NCBI GenBank assembly: GCA_034770075.1
Contig: CM068385.1
Span: 58,780,939 to 58,844,938, forward strand
Direction of reading: 5' to 3'
Source of the DNA: Aralia elata
Lineage: Eukaryota; Streptophyta; Magnoliopsida; Apiales; Araliaceae
DNA: 64,000 nucleotides
How positions within the stretch are numbered: position 1 is the stretch's first letter; each line of letters starts with the position of its first letter. The position numbers were made by a program, and so were the translations under genes. Shown here one piece after another: positions 22,216 through 33,822 of the stretch. A model generated the notes under the pieces. It was not told the DNA's origin, did no database searches, and saw nothing but the letters and a program-made list of their open reading frames with translations.

Positions 22216-23015
22216 GCTGGCGACTCTGCTGGGGACATTAGAGGGCTTAAGCCGCGTTTAAATCGTGATGCTATCCTATCCTTTAAAATTCATAAAATGT
22301 GTGTGCATGCGATATTTTGATCTTTTGTACTTTTGTTGTGTGAATGTGTGTTTTGACCAATGAATGAATGTTTGTATGGAATTGCTTTACTTTAAAAGTA
22401 ATCATTTGCATACGGTGAGGACGATGAATGTGAATGTATGTTGAGATTGTACCTCCTCCTGAGGCGAACCCGTCGGTTTGCTTATTACTGGACTCGATGG
22501 GGCTGCTCCCCGGAGATGGCTCAGGAAACGCACCACTCAAATCCGCTCCAATCGAAAGGGCTCAAACGAGTAGATTGCGAAGATTTGGGAACCTTCATGC
22601 CGAAAAGCCCGCGAGAGTAACCCTAGGGTAGGTCAGCCTCAGATTAACCCAACGCAGGAAAAGTCTCTTCATGCCTTTTTACGTTTATATGTCTAAATGT
22701 CATGATCTCATTCAATATTCATACATCCCTGTTCTGTGTCGAAAGAGATTACTAACCGCTGTGAATTGCAGGGAATAGTTGGAGGAGCATAATAAAGCAT
22801 GTTTAGCATTGGTTATGGCACTAAAGGACTACTAACTTTCTCTTTTGCAGGGAAAGATTAAAAAAAAAAATCCAAAAAAACACCAAAAAAATTTACAGTT
22901 TTAGCATGCATCCATGTTTTCATTTCCCCGGGACTAAACTTCGAACCGTTGTCTCTGTAGGATTGCTCCTCAAACCCGTTCGCAGTCTAAGAAAGCCCAA
23001 AATTCTACATCTGAA
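22216..23015 (+). other. Untranslated leader of element C with PBS
   Basis: The PBS lies at 22218-22236, two bases inside the LTR. The following ~780 bp has no credible gene. A 65-codon ORF at 22434 lacks any recognised domain and is better read as leader. An A-rich run occurs at 22,858-22,890. Confidence 0.75.
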
Positions 23016-24158
23016 ATGGCTGATATTCCTAATCATAGTTCCATATCTCGGGAAGAGTTTGATGACTTCAAAAAACAGATGATGGAAATGGCCACGATGC
23101 TAAAAGAGCAGTTCCTACTTAGACAGGATCCGGTAAGCCAAGGACCACATAATATTCCACCACCAGGGGGTGACCAGAATCCTCCTAAAAATATTGTAAA
23201 CCTGGGTAAGGATGACCAACCCCAACTCAAGGATGAGCCAGTCATTACAGGGGCCGTTCCCATACCTAGCAGGACAGTGATTACTATCCCAGAGGGAGGG
23301 GACAATGACGACCTTCGAAGAAAAATGAAACACATGGAGGAGACCATCCAATCTCTAAGGGGCATAGGCTCCCTGGGCAGGGTTAATTACTCGGATCTAT
23401 GTGTTTTTCCCTTTCCCCCCGGAGCCAGATATCCAGAAAAGTTCAAAGTTCCCGAGTTTGAAAAATACAATGGAAAGGGAGACCCCTATACACACTTGAA
23501 AATATACATTGGAGAACTCGGGTCTTATGCCGAAGACGAGGGGTTAAGAATGCAACTATTCCAGAAAAGCTTAACAGGGGAGGCAAGAATCTGGTATGCC
23601 CGCCTCGACAACGCCCGAATCCACAACTGGGAGGAATTGGCCCATACCTTCTTAACCCAATACAGCTTTCAGGCCCAGATGGCTCTTGACAGGTACCAAA
23701 TGACAAAGGTTAAAAAACAGCCTAGGGAATCCTTCAGGGAATATGCGCAACGATGGAGGGGCATGGCCACACATGTAACCCCCCCGATGAGCGAATCAGA
23801 GATGGTAATGACCTTTGTAGACATTCAGGAAGCACCGTATTATGAGCGGGTCATCTCGGGGATTGGAAGACCCTTTGCTGAAATGATTAAACATGGAGAG
23901 ATGGTTGATATGGGGTTGAAATCGGGTAAAATCCGGGATCTTACTACTTTAGAAACTGCTGCTGAGCAAATACAGAATGGAAACTATGGCAGCACTTCCC
24001 GGAGGGTCCAAAAGAAAAAGGAGGAGGATGTCTCCCTCATCCTACAAGGGTCATCCAGAAAAGCAGAAAGCCATCTTCCGGTACAGGTACAGAGGGGAGG
24101 GCCATCCGACCAGCCAAAATTTCACAGATCAAAGGGCAGAGGGGCGAAGAAGATATGA
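23016..24158 (+). CDS. Element C gag
   Basis: The 380-residue ORF starts MADIPNHSS. Residues ~10-30 and 100-115 are coiled-coil-like. The retrotransposon gag core begins near 140 with KFKVPEFEKYNGKGDP and includes LTGEARIWY and a RESFREYAQRW segment, as in Ogre/Tat gag. The natural frame shifts near 24,150: the next residues of gag lie in the frame open at 23977-24423. The protein would form the particle shell. This is the best preserved ORF of the element. Confidence 0.88.
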   Translation: MADIPNHSSISREEFDDFKKQMMEMATMLKEQFLLRQDPVSQGPHNIPPPGGDQNPPKNIVNLGKDDQPQLKDEPVITGAVPIPSRTVITIPEGGDNDDLRRKMKHMEETIQSLRGIGSLGRVNYSDLCVFPFPPGARYPEKFKVPEFEKYNGKGDPYTHLKIYIGELGSYAEDEGLRMQLFQKSLTGEARIWYARLDNARIHNWEELAHTFLTQYSFQAQMALDRYQMTKVKKQPRESFREYAQRWRGMATHVTPPMSESEMVMTFVDIQEAPYYERVISGIGRPFAEMIKHGEMVDMGLKSGKIRDLTTLETAAEQIQNGNYGSTSRRVQKKKEEDVSLILQGSSRKAESHLPVQVQRGGPSDQPKFHRSKGRGAKKI

Positions 24159-25025
24159 GGCCTCGCAGAATCGAGTATTCACCCCGCTCGGGGAGCCGCT
24201 TGAACGGGTACTAGCGGTATTAGTAGCCCAAAAGAAAATAGTTGGTCTGGCACCACCGAGTGACCCAAAGGGTAGAAGGTTTGACCCGAGTAAACGATGT
24301 GCATACCACTCCAGTTCCCCTGGCCATGATACACAAGATTGCTGGACGTTGAAAACATCGAATCCAAAACATGATAGACAGTGGGGAAATTGTGGTGGAA
24401 CAACCGGACTCCCCGAATGTTAAAGCAAATCCCCTGCCAAGACATGATGGAGGGGGAGTTAATGCGACGGAGGCAAGTGAGGCTGGGGGGCCGCCAAGGT
24501 TGAACTATGTGCAGAAAACTGAGGGATTGATCAACATGATACATGATCATGGGGATGCACGGGGAACGCCCATCAGGTTGATAGGGGTAAGTACGAATAA
24601 CATAGAGGGACCTGTCAAATTGACGGCTCCGAGGCCCATCATCCTTGCAGCAAGGCCGCAGCTCCCCATCGGTAGTCTGAAAACTGTACCATGGAATTAT
24701 GGGGGAATACCAGAGGAAGCGGCCAGTTGTGCTTCCGTGACGACCAAGGGGAACCCCTTATATCTTCCCGGGCGAGTCCTTGAGAGCCAAAAGAGAAAAA
24801 ATGAAGAGGTTTCCGAGGAAAGGGCCATAGAGTTTTTGAAAAGGATGGATCACCCAGAAACGAGGGGGATCCAGATTTTAAATGAGGAATCAACCCTAAC
24901 ATCAGTCATGGACTTGGTGTTGTCATCCAGTGAGCATTGCAAAACCCTGATGAAGGTTCTGGAGGAGGCATTTGTGCCCAAAGAAATTAGTGAGGAGGGT
25001 TTCGGCCAGCTGGTAGGCCCACTTA
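24159..25025 (+). pseudogene. Element C gag C-terminus and gag-PR linker (frameshifted)
   Basis: Coding similarity moves between frames: first a cysteine/histidine segment (CAYHSSSPGHDTQDCW, near 24,300), then another frame from 24371 with NPLPRHDGGGVNA. Both phrases are typical of the Ogre gag-protease linker. At least two indels separate the pieces. Confidence 0.75.
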
Positions 25026-25796
25026 TTGGAAACCGATGCAATATCCTTTACGGATGAGGACATTCCCAAAGAAGGAAGGGGGCACCGAAAACCGCTACAC
25101 ATCGCGGTAATCTCCTCAGGGTATGTCATGAATGGGGTGCTGATCGACGGGGGATCGGCATTGAATATATGTCCTCTCAGCACGCTGAAGAAAATGAACA
25201 TCAGTCCCAAGCGCCTACGGGCCAGTCATGTGGTGGTTCGGGCTTTTGACGGATCCCGGAGGGATACCATCGGAGAGATAGAATTGCCAGTGGAGATAGG
25301 GCCCTGTACTTTTGATATATCCTTCCAAGTCCTAGATATTACGGCAAGCTACAACCTGCTGTTAGGGAGGCCGTGGATACACATGGCCGGGGCAGTTCCT
25401 TCCACGCTCCACCAACAAATCAAGTTGATCATCGATGGGAATCTGGTAACAATATCGGCCGAATGTGATGACCCTTCTCCTCCCAGGAGTGGCCTACCAG
25501 TAATCAATGTGGATGAGTCAGCGGCGCCTGCCAGCTTTCAAGCACTAGAGATTAGCACTCCCCATTATAGGTGCCTGGGAGCTCCAGCTGTGAAACCAAG
25601 GGTCTCTCCGGAACTCACCTTTGTGGCAAGGGAAATGATTAAAATGAACTTCCAACCTGGACAGGGACTAGGGAAAAGCAGTCAGGGAAATCACCGAGCC
25701 CATCCACCTACCACAGCAGATAGGCAAAGCAGGATTGGGATACCATGTGGGCGCAGTACGGGGACACCGTCAGGGTGCGACCTCCGATTCGACTAG
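25026..25796 (+). CDS. Element C aspartic protease (PR) region
   Basis: The active site is VLIDGGSALNICP near residues 37-50, with the DxGS form used by Tat elements. The flap and C-terminal region include YNLLLGRPWIH. Near residue 215 a G-patch-like GQGLGK motif appears, again normal for Ogre. The reading frame is lost shortly after it. The enzyme would cleave the polyprotein. Confidence 0.85.
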   Translation: METDAISFTDEDIPKEGRGHRKPLHIAVISSGYVMNGVLIDGGSALNICPLSTLKKMNISPKRLRASHVVVRAFDGSRRDTIGEIELPVEIGPCTFDISFQVLDITASYNLLLGRPWIHMAGAVPSTLHQQIKLIIDGNLVTISAECDDPSPPRSGLPVINVDESAAPASFQALEISTPHYRCLGAPAVKPRVSPELTFVAREMIKMNFQPGQGLGKSSQGNHRAHPPTTADRQSRIGIPCGRSTGTPSGCDLRFD

Positions 25797-26202
25797 TTGG
25801 CAGTCCAGTGACCAAAGTCGACAATAAGCAGGGGATCAGCGGACCTGTGATTGGGGCAGGGAATGAAGAGTTAACCCCCACACGTAATGAGTCGGCCCGG
25901 AGGGAAAGTTTTCCTGTGGGAGGTCGCAAAAGAGTTTGAAACCAAATGCTATATCCCCGGACAATCAACAAGCAGTAAGGAGGGGACGAATGTTATCACA
26001 CCACCCGGGAGCCCAACAAGTTGTGCCTGTCATCGATTGGGCAGGGCTGATTATTCCTGGGGAAGATATGGAGAAGGACTCAGGCGACGTATCCGTAATC
26101 ATCGGGGAGGTGTCCGATGCGAGGCCCTCCTTTCATCCAGCGCATTTCATCTGACCTGACCATCGATAATTGGACCCAGAAACCAGTGATATCCAAACAA
26201 GG
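25797..26202 (+). pseudogene. Element C post-protease linker (frameshifted)
   Basis: Short frames switch several times here. A run resuming near 26,140 in a third frame reads up to the predicted donor at 26,202. No domain is recognised. Confidence 0.5.
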
Positions 26203-26369
26203 GTAAAGCTCGACGTCAGGGTGGTTAACCCTAGAGGATGGGGGAATGAAGAAGTTTTATTTTGTTGTTGTTTTATTTCTGCATAATTGTGTCGTTTCTT
26301 CGTGTTATTTGAAATTGCGATCGTCGTGAAAAATGATTTATATATGACAAGTATTTTGTTTCATGTCAG
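26203..26369 (+). other. Predicted intron between PR and RT of element C (167 nt)
   Basis: The donor is ACAAGG|GTAAAG, the acceptor TTTCATGTCAG|G, and the body is very T-rich. An intron between protease and RT is an established Ogre feature. The join keeps a frame open into the RT exon. Confidence 0.6.
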
Positions 26370-27620
26370 GTGTACCCATTTGAGTAATCCTTGCCTAACA
26401 AATGGTCTTTCAAATTTGAATGATGATTATGATTTTGACATTGAGCTGGATTTCGATTTAATGGGCATTGAACAAGACGAGACAGATTACGACGACGCAC
26501 CTGACGAGATCAAAGGATGGGTCGAGGATAAACCCAAACCCAACTTGGACCAAACCATCACCGTTGATATTGGAACCCCTGACAAGCCAAAGGAACTCAA
26601 GATAGGGACGGACCTCACCCCCAGCCAGAAAGCCGAAATGACTGAGCTGCTAAGCCAATATGAGGATGTCTTTGCCTGGTCGCACGAGGATATGATCGGA
26701 TTGTCCACCGACATTGTGGTGCACCGGTTACCCATCAAGAAGGGTTTCAGGCCTGTCAAGCAGAAACTAAGAAAGTTGAAACCTGAGTGGAGCTTAAAAG
26801 TGAAGGAAGAGATCATCAAGCAGTTCAGGGCGGGAATCATCATGGTATCCACTTATCCTGAATGGTTATCCAATGTGGTCCCAGTGGCTAAGCCTGGAGG
26901 AAAGGTGAGGGTATGTGTAGACTACAGAGATCTAAACAAGGCCAGTCTCAAGGATAACTTCCCGGTGCCTTTCATACACATCCTGGTAGATAACACAGCC
27001 CAGTACGAAATGTATTCTTTTGTGGATTGCTTTGCGGGGTATCATCAGATAATGGTGGCGGAGGAAGACCGGGAAAAGACCGCATTCATCACCCCCTGGG
27101 GCACTTTCTGCTATAGACGACTGGCGTTCGGTCTCACAAATGCAGGGGCTACTTATCAGAGAGCCATGATGGCCTTGTTCCACGATATGATGCACAAGGA
27201 GATAGAGGTCTACGTGGATGACATTATTGTGAAATCAAAGGTAGAATCCGATCATATAACTCATCTTAAAAAGCTATTCGATCGGCTCAGAAAGTATAAT
27301 TTGAAGCTCAATCCAGCCAAGTGCGCTTTCGGAGTACAGTCGGGCAAGCTCTTGGGTTTCCTGGTTAGTGATCGGGGCATTGAGTTGGACCCAGCAAAGA
27401 TTAAGGCCATTGTGGATATGCCGGTACCTCACACAGAGAAGGAGATAAGAGGATTCCTGGGGAGAATAAACTTCATCAGCCGTTTTATATCCCACTTGAC
27501 GACTACATGTGAGCCGATTTTTAAACTGTTAAGAAAAGGGGTGTCCCAAGAATGGAATGAGCAATGTCAGAGGGCGTTTCAGACCATTAAGAAACAATTG
27601 ACGGAGGCACCAGTGCTGGT
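26370..27620 (+). CDS. Element C reverse transcriptase
   Basis: The frame opens at 26287, inside the intron, and runs to 27945. Counting from 26287: RVCVDYRDLNKA near 208-219 and the YVDD catalytic motif at 309-312, followed by LKLNPAKCAFGV and a connection region with FLGRINFISRFI. It would copy the genomic RNA. It is intact through RT; the frame is lost in the adjacent RNase H. Confidence 0.9.
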
Positions 27621-28087
27621 ACCCCCGAAGGATGGGATCCCTCTGTTTATGTATATATCGGTAAATGCCATCGCGATGGGATGTATGTTGGGACAGAAAA
27701 ATGAGGCGGGAAAAGAGCAGGCCATCTATTACCTCAGCAAAAGATTTAGCCAATGTGAGCAGAATTACACTCCCATTGAGAAGACCTGTTTGTGCTCTGG
27801 CCTGGGCCGCAGGGAGATTACAGCACTACCTCCATGGGCATACAACGTACCTGATATCAAGAATGGATCCCCTGAAATATATTTTCGAAAGGCCCATGCT
27901 GAATTGTCGACTATCAAGATGGCAGTTAATTTTACAACAGTTTGACATAGTGTACGTGACCCAGAAGGCCATGAAAGGGCAGGGAATTGCAGATCAGTTG
28001 GCAGAAGCCCCGGCAGGAGGGATGGAGCCGTTAGAAACTCCTCTCCCGGGCGAGGATATATTTTGGGTATCGCGCGAAAAAATGTGA
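27621..28087 (+). pseudogene. Element C RNase H, first domain (frameshifted)
   Basis: The domain starts in the RT frame (YYLSKRFSQCEQNYTPIEKTC) and shifts near 27,790 into the frame read from 27665 (LHGHTTYLISRMDPLKYIFE, then VTQKAMKGQGIADQLAEAP). The latter phrase is the usual end of the Tat RNase H. One indel separates the halves. Confidence 0.8.
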
Positions 28088-28520
28088 TGACGAGGGACAA
28101 TTTTGGAAGCTGTATTTTGATGGTGCCATGAATGCCGAGGGGGCAGGAGCCGGAGCGGTCCTAGTCTCTATCACCGGAGAACAATACCCCGTGGCCACTA
28201 AACTTCGTTTCAGCAATTCGAACAACACCGCTGAATACGAGGGGTTGTATCTTGGGACTCCGATTGGCCCGTGACATGAGAGTAAAAAAGACTAGCGGTG
28301 TTCGGGGATTCAGAATTGGTAATCAGACAAGCAATCGGGGTATACAACACTAAGGAGCTTCGGTTACTTCCATACCATCGTTGTGTCACCCAGCTTATGC
28401 AAGAGTTCGAAGATATCGCCTTCCGCCATATTCCTCGGGGACGAAATGATTTTGCCGATGCATTGGCGACTTTGGCTTCCTTAATCCACGTGATCAAGAG
28501 TAGGGACAGTCCACAGATTG
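28088..28520 (+). pseudogene. Element C second, archaeal-type RNase H (aRNH)
   Basis: WKLYFDGAMN followed by a GAGAGAVLVS strand and NNTAEYEG match the aRNH domain added in the Tat lineage. A frame change near 28,260-28,300 leads to VFGDSELVIRQ-like and HIPRGRNDFADALATLAS segments. Acidic residues D, E and D of the active site are visible in the two frames. Confidence 0.82.
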
Positions 28521-29854
28521 AGATCACCGTACAGAATACCCTGGCATATGAGGAAAATGTGTCAGTGTTATCAAACGAGGTGGTGTTGACAAGGCAGCCC
28601 TGGTATCACGACATCAGGGAATATCTGAGAGACAGATCCCTTCCCGATCAGGCAAATCGGACTGAAAGGATGAGAATTCAAAAGATGGCGATGAAGTTTT
28701 ACCTGAGTGGCGATTCACTTTACAAAAGGGATGCCGGGTTGGGACTGTTGCAGTGCGTAGACGAAACGCAATCCCAAAGGATTATGAATGAAATCCATGG
28801 CGGAAAAAAGTGTGTGGGCCACATATGAGTGGACCGATGTTGGCCAAAAAGATTTTGAGGACAGGGTATTATTGGTTAACGCTGAAGGCCGATTGCGATG
28901 ATCATGTCAAACGGTGTTATCAATGTCAGGCGCACGGTAATGTGATCCATACGCCTCCCAATGAACTGCACTGTATGACCTCCCCGTGGCCATTTTCGAT
29001 GTGGGGAATGGATGTAATCGGACCAATAGGGCCCAAAGCAAGCAACGGGCATCGATTCATCTTCGTCATGATCGATTATTTCACCAAATGGGTAGAGGCA
29101 GCTTCTTTCCCTAAAGTAACTCAGGAGGTCATCGTCAGCTTCGTCAGGAATAATGTCATTTGCCGATATGGGCAACCTGAGGTTGTGGTCTCCGACAATG
29201 CCAAGAATTTAAACAACGCCCTCATGAAGGAACTGTGTGACCAGTTCGAGATTAAGCATCTCAATTCCGTCATTTACCGTCCCAAAATGAATGGGGCAGT
29301 GGAGGCTGCCAATAAAAAACATCAAGAAGATCATGGCAAAAATGTCTGCTAATCATCGGGGATGGCCAGATCTGTTACCCCTCACCTTGCTAGCCTACCG
29401 AACGTCAACGCGTACTTCCACAGGGGCAACCCCTTACGCCTTGGTATATGGAATGGAGGCTATCCTGCCAGTTGAAGTTGAGATGGCGTCCCTCAGAATA
29501 GTGATCGATGCTCAGATAAGCGAGGAGGATTGGATGCAAAGCCGATACGACCAGTTGGCCCTAATTGATGAAAGGAGGGTGGCTGCTGTTTGGCACGGCC
29601 AGCTATATCAACAGAGGATCTCCCGATCATACGACAAAAGGATCAGGCCTCGGAAATTCAAGGAGAATGACCTGGTGCTAAAGAGAGTCATGTCTTGTCA
29701 GGACGAAGCCAAGGGGAAGTTTGCCCCGAATTGGGAAGGACCATTCGTGATTAAGAAAGTGCTATCCGGAGGAGCCCTCATATTGCAAGAAATGGATGGT
29801 GAGGTATTTCCACAACCCCTCAATGCTGACTCGGTGAAGCGGTTCTACGCTTAA
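28521..29854 (+). pseudogene. Element C integrase (INT), frameshifted
   Basis: The zinc-binding end lies at ~28,790-28,930, with CYQCQ supplying the cysteine pair. The catalytic core has D in WGMDVIGP, D in VVVSDNAKN and E in GAVEAANKKH. Frame changes near 28,805 and 29,310 split it in three. The last piece (to 29854) has the AYRTSTRTSTGATPY segment and the C-terminal WEGPFVIKKV fold. No chromodomain is present, as expected for Tat. Confidence 0.87.
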
Positions 29855-30367
29855 ATCATCAGTTCTTTTTTCCTTTGAGAGCGAACTACGTAGGACCTGA
29901 TCTCCCAACTTGTGGGGGTACGTAGGCAGCCATCATGGCGTGGTCCAATCCTTTAAAAAAAAAAATAATCCTTTCCCTAACCAAAACCAATTTTCGATAG
30001 CCAGATAAAACCTTCCTACACCCTCAAAACCTTCCCGAAACCAACTGCCTAACCAGTTTCATCCCAGAATACATACCCTGATCCAACCCAAACAGTTATC
30101 CAAAATCTGAGATTCAATCCGACGAAATCAAAAGGTGTGCGGCAATATCTGTTAAATCTCCATCAAGTCTTGAGGAAAGAAAGAAGGCGAAATGTCAAAA
30201 TCATGGTCAGTTGGATAAAATGATGATCCAATGGATGGCGATGATGCGACAAAAGGGGAAAATGACTAAATTTAAATGCATGTCTATATATATAAGTCGT
30301 TTTATTACAAGATTTCTCTTTCAATAATTGATGAAACCAACATAGTCTATGCAGGAAATAAAATAAT
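29855..30367 (+). other. Region between INT and the antisense genes in element C
   Basis: There is no gene. It contains phrases repeated around CTACGTAGGACCTGAT and GGGTACGTAGGCAGCC, often seen after pol in Tat elements, and a poly-A run at 29,957-29,967. Confidence 0.6.
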
Positions 30368-31936
30368 CTACAAATTTGAAACTAGCCGAAGCAGGATGGA
30401 CAGGGTGGTGGATAGATCTGAAGCATCAGCATCTCCTGCAATCTGCTGCCCCATCATATCAATACGATCCAGTAAAGCAGTAGCTCGGCTGACAGTCCCA
30501 AAATGAGCATCTACCACTGCCCTGGTCTGAAATACAATGGCCTCTCTATCAGCAATGGCAGCACCTCTAGCCCGAATGGCCTCATCTCTCTCGGCAAGGG
30601 CGGCGTCCCTCTCGGCTTCAGTAGTAATCAGGGCCAGGCGGAGTCGGGAATCCTCAGCGACCCGACTCGGGGCAGAATCAGCTGAAATGGAATGGTCTGT
30701 GGTATCTTCTGTGAAAATCACTCCAGAGTCATCAAAGGCCCCCGTCCGACTCAAACCAGCCGAATCCAGGTCTCCACGCAACCACTGTACGTAGGCAAAT
30801 GTCTGGATGTGACAGCTCGCACTATATTCGGCAAGGATCCTGCGATCCCAAAGCTCGTATACCTGCAATAGATCCCTCTCTGTACAGGATGATATAAGGA
30901 ATCGGTATGCGGCTGCACCCGCGAAGGGGTGTAAAATCCTGTGTTTGATCAAACTGCCCCATAACCGCCAGGGGATGATAGGTCGTCACGCCCCTTAACC
31001 CAGCAATGGGAATGAAATCCATGCCAGGCACATGAGTCAAGAAGCTCATGAAGGAGCAATAGCCCGAGTAAACCAATAGATGAAAGGGGTCCTCAATGAT
31101 AGACAAAAATGATGTCCAGGAGGCCACATCAGTACAACTCGCGGGACGAAGCGAAAACTGCGTGGTTATGTTATGGCTGAAGCAAAACCCTTGGCGACGG
31201 AAATGGCCGATGGGACTAAGATGACTCACGAACCACATATACAATAAGGTCGAGCTCCCTCTGAAGAATCTCCCTCGGAAGGACTGGCAATATGTGGCCG
31301 ACATATAGGTATATCCGCCAATATCATGGGGAGAATGGTGTGATCCTCCTGAAGGGCCCCAACGGCCGCAACGATCCGCATGTCCAAATGATCGGATCCT
31401 GCAGGCAAATACAAAACTGAGATGACACAGGCCATCAGAACGCCCACTCTCAAGGCATCCCAGCGCTCCTCGGACACGGAAAAATCACCGAGGAAAAGAC
31501 GGAAACTGTCAGGTGAGCCAAATCGGTCAATCAAGAATTGAAGAGGAACCATATGGTCTGATGTGATTACCGGTAATAAGACAGCCCTCCGCAAACCGGT
31601 GAAAGTCAAGAATTGACGGCGCATAGAACCAACGGTAACCCTAGCACAGGGACCATCCAACGGCAAGCCGGTGAAGCGAGCATATTCCTCAAGGGTGGGG
31701 GTCAGTTCTACTGTCCCAAACCTAAACACCTGACGGGCAGGGGCCCAATAGCTCAGAAGACCATCCACAAAGCCCGCTGGCACCCGGAAGGTTAATAAGG
31801 ACCAAGAATGTCCCAAAAGGCCATCTACGATAACCCTATCTGCTGGCAGTAGACTGTCCAACCAGCGGAAGAGGCTGCCAACCAACCCTGTGGGAAGAGT
31901 GGAATCCAAACGAACCACGGCATCTGAGGACGACAT
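30368..31936 (-). pseudogene. Element C antisense ORF 2: DUF7745-like protein with C-terminal coiled coil
   Basis: It starts at ATG 31936 (MSSSDAV), directly after a strong acceptor-like TTTTTTCACAG. The N-terminal part has FRFGTVELTPTLEEYARFTGLP, a phrase seen in uncharacterised proteins associated with Tat elements (DUF7745-like; by recollection, not search). Frame changes near 31,300 and 30,950 split it. The last part to 30368 is an alanine/glutamate/arginine coiled coil (residues with AERDAALAERDEAIRAR). It lies opposite to gag-pol and so needs its own promoter. The function is unknown. Confidence 0.65.
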
Positions 31937-32980
31937 CTGTGAAAAAATAGTATCAAAAAAGACTGTACAGGGGTTATTCTCTACCCATAAATAAAAAGCA
32001 TGCATCATACAGTTAATAATAAAACAGGTGAATTCCATAAAATGAAAAAAGAAAACTGTGCATAAATAAAATAAATGAGTTCAGTACATAGTGCATAAAT
32101 GAAAAAGAAATCTAAGCAGGTGCCGATACAAAAGGCCCTATCCTATCCTGGTCTAAATAAAATCAGTATCATCTATGAAAGCAGGATCCTCGAACTGATC
32201 CCCTGGAGTCGTCGAGCTCGGAGGACCAAAGTTCATATCAGGGATGTAGGGATGCGCTGTGGCATCAGATGAACTCGGGCCTGCATCATAACCTGCACCG
32301 TCAGGATCGTAGGTATAAGCCTCCTCCGGGGTCCGGCCCAACCCCCGAATAAATAGCGACAACTGATCTACCTGGCGGGTCAATGTGGCGATCTGTTCAG
32401 CGTGGGTAGGGGTCCGAACACAGGCAGCCCAATCGGTCATCGTAACCGAGCCTGGAACCATGTCTCCAAGAAAGAAAGTGGCCCGAGTCTGGGGACCGAT
32501 AGTACGAGGTACCCACCAAGTCCTGAAAGCCTCACTCGTACTGGGACCCGTGGAAAGCATCCGACCGTCCTCCCCGGCGAGCATGATCTCCGAGGGCTGA
32601 GAATCCAGCGGCCAGAAAGTAGTGAAAGAAAGGGAGTGCGGGATGCGGATCTCCCCAGTGACGCATCTGAATGCGCGCTCTCCCAGATACATCACCCAGC
32701 CTCCAACACTCTGCAAAGTGAGGCGACGGGTGGAAAGCTCGAACTCCGGGCCGGAAGGATGCCCGTCAGCAAACCCCACAGTCAGATGCTCGGAGAGGTA
32801 GGGAATCCAGACGACGTCGGCAGCCGTGATCAACTCCAGCTGAATACGACAATGTGCAAAGCTGCCCGACACGGGAACCTCCTCCAGAGTACTGTGATGC
32901 CATCGCCGACCCCGAGGATAAGTGTCCGGGCCCAGAGTAGTGATAGGCCTCAGACATGGCAGCCGCTCGTAAGCCCAGAA

Positions 32981-33078
32981 CTGTGAATAGAAACAAGGCA
33001 AGGCATAAGTCACTATCAAATACAGAAAAGAGATGAAAGGAAAAGAAATACAGTAAGAGAGAGGAGGAAGGGACTCAC
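32981..33078 (-). other. Predicted intron 2 of the antisense PMD gene (98 nt)
   Basis: The donor CTGTTG|GTGAGT and acceptor TTTCTATTCACAG|T are both near consensus, with a pyrimidine-rich body. Joining places HFLL directly before FWAYERLP, as expected in PMD proteins. Confidence 0.8.
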
Positions 33079-33740
33079 CAACAGAAAGTGGTAGAAACCG
33101 AGCCAGGCATCAGTCTGTCCCTCCGAGCGTAGGCGCATGCCGTGGAGGAAATAGGCAAAGGTGAATGACCCCCAGTCATAGTCACTGATGCGATCCACGT
33201 CTCTAACCGCTCCCACAACGCTGAAATGAATGGTGGAGGAGTTGTTCCCTAGGAAACAAACCCCTCATGATCGTCAGGAACAAGCGGCGGAGTAGAATGT
33301 CGCGGGTACCCTGGTCCGCTGGAATGGGCATCGCATAGAGGCCCCCGACTGCATCAACAGCCAAGGCACCAGAACGAATACTGCGGGCCTTAAAGACCCG
33401 GTCCTCAGCAGCAAAGCCCAATAAAGCCCGGACCTCCGCCGGAGAGTTGATGTCGAGATCTAGAGGGACACGGGACCCAGTGAAACTCGATCCCCGTGAT
33501 ATACCGCCAATCCCATGGGGTCAACACGACCTCGCAGTCGAGGAGATGAAGAGACTGCGTCTGGTGGAACCATCGCTCGGATAAAGCCCTCATGTAACCC
33601 CAGGGGCACTGGCGGGGGATGATAGTGAAGAAATGTCGAAAGCCCCAAGAGTCCACCATCGCCCGATAATCACTGTGCAGGGCCGCGTAAAGGGAGTAGA
33701 TGTTGAACCAGTTGCCCCTCGGTTGGGTAAACTCGGGTAC

Positions 33741-33822
33741 CTGGGGCAATCACCAAGGGGTCAATCCGGATAAAAGGAGAATGGAGAAATTGAGAGTAAA
33801 ATCAGAATAGAATTGAATATAC
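33741..33822 (-). other. Predicted intron 1 of the antisense PMD gene (82 nt)
   Basis: The donor is AACGAG|GTATATTC and the acceptor GATTGCCCCAG|G. Joining gives an in-frame A-N-E-V-P-E-F run, phase 0. Confidence 0.7.
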
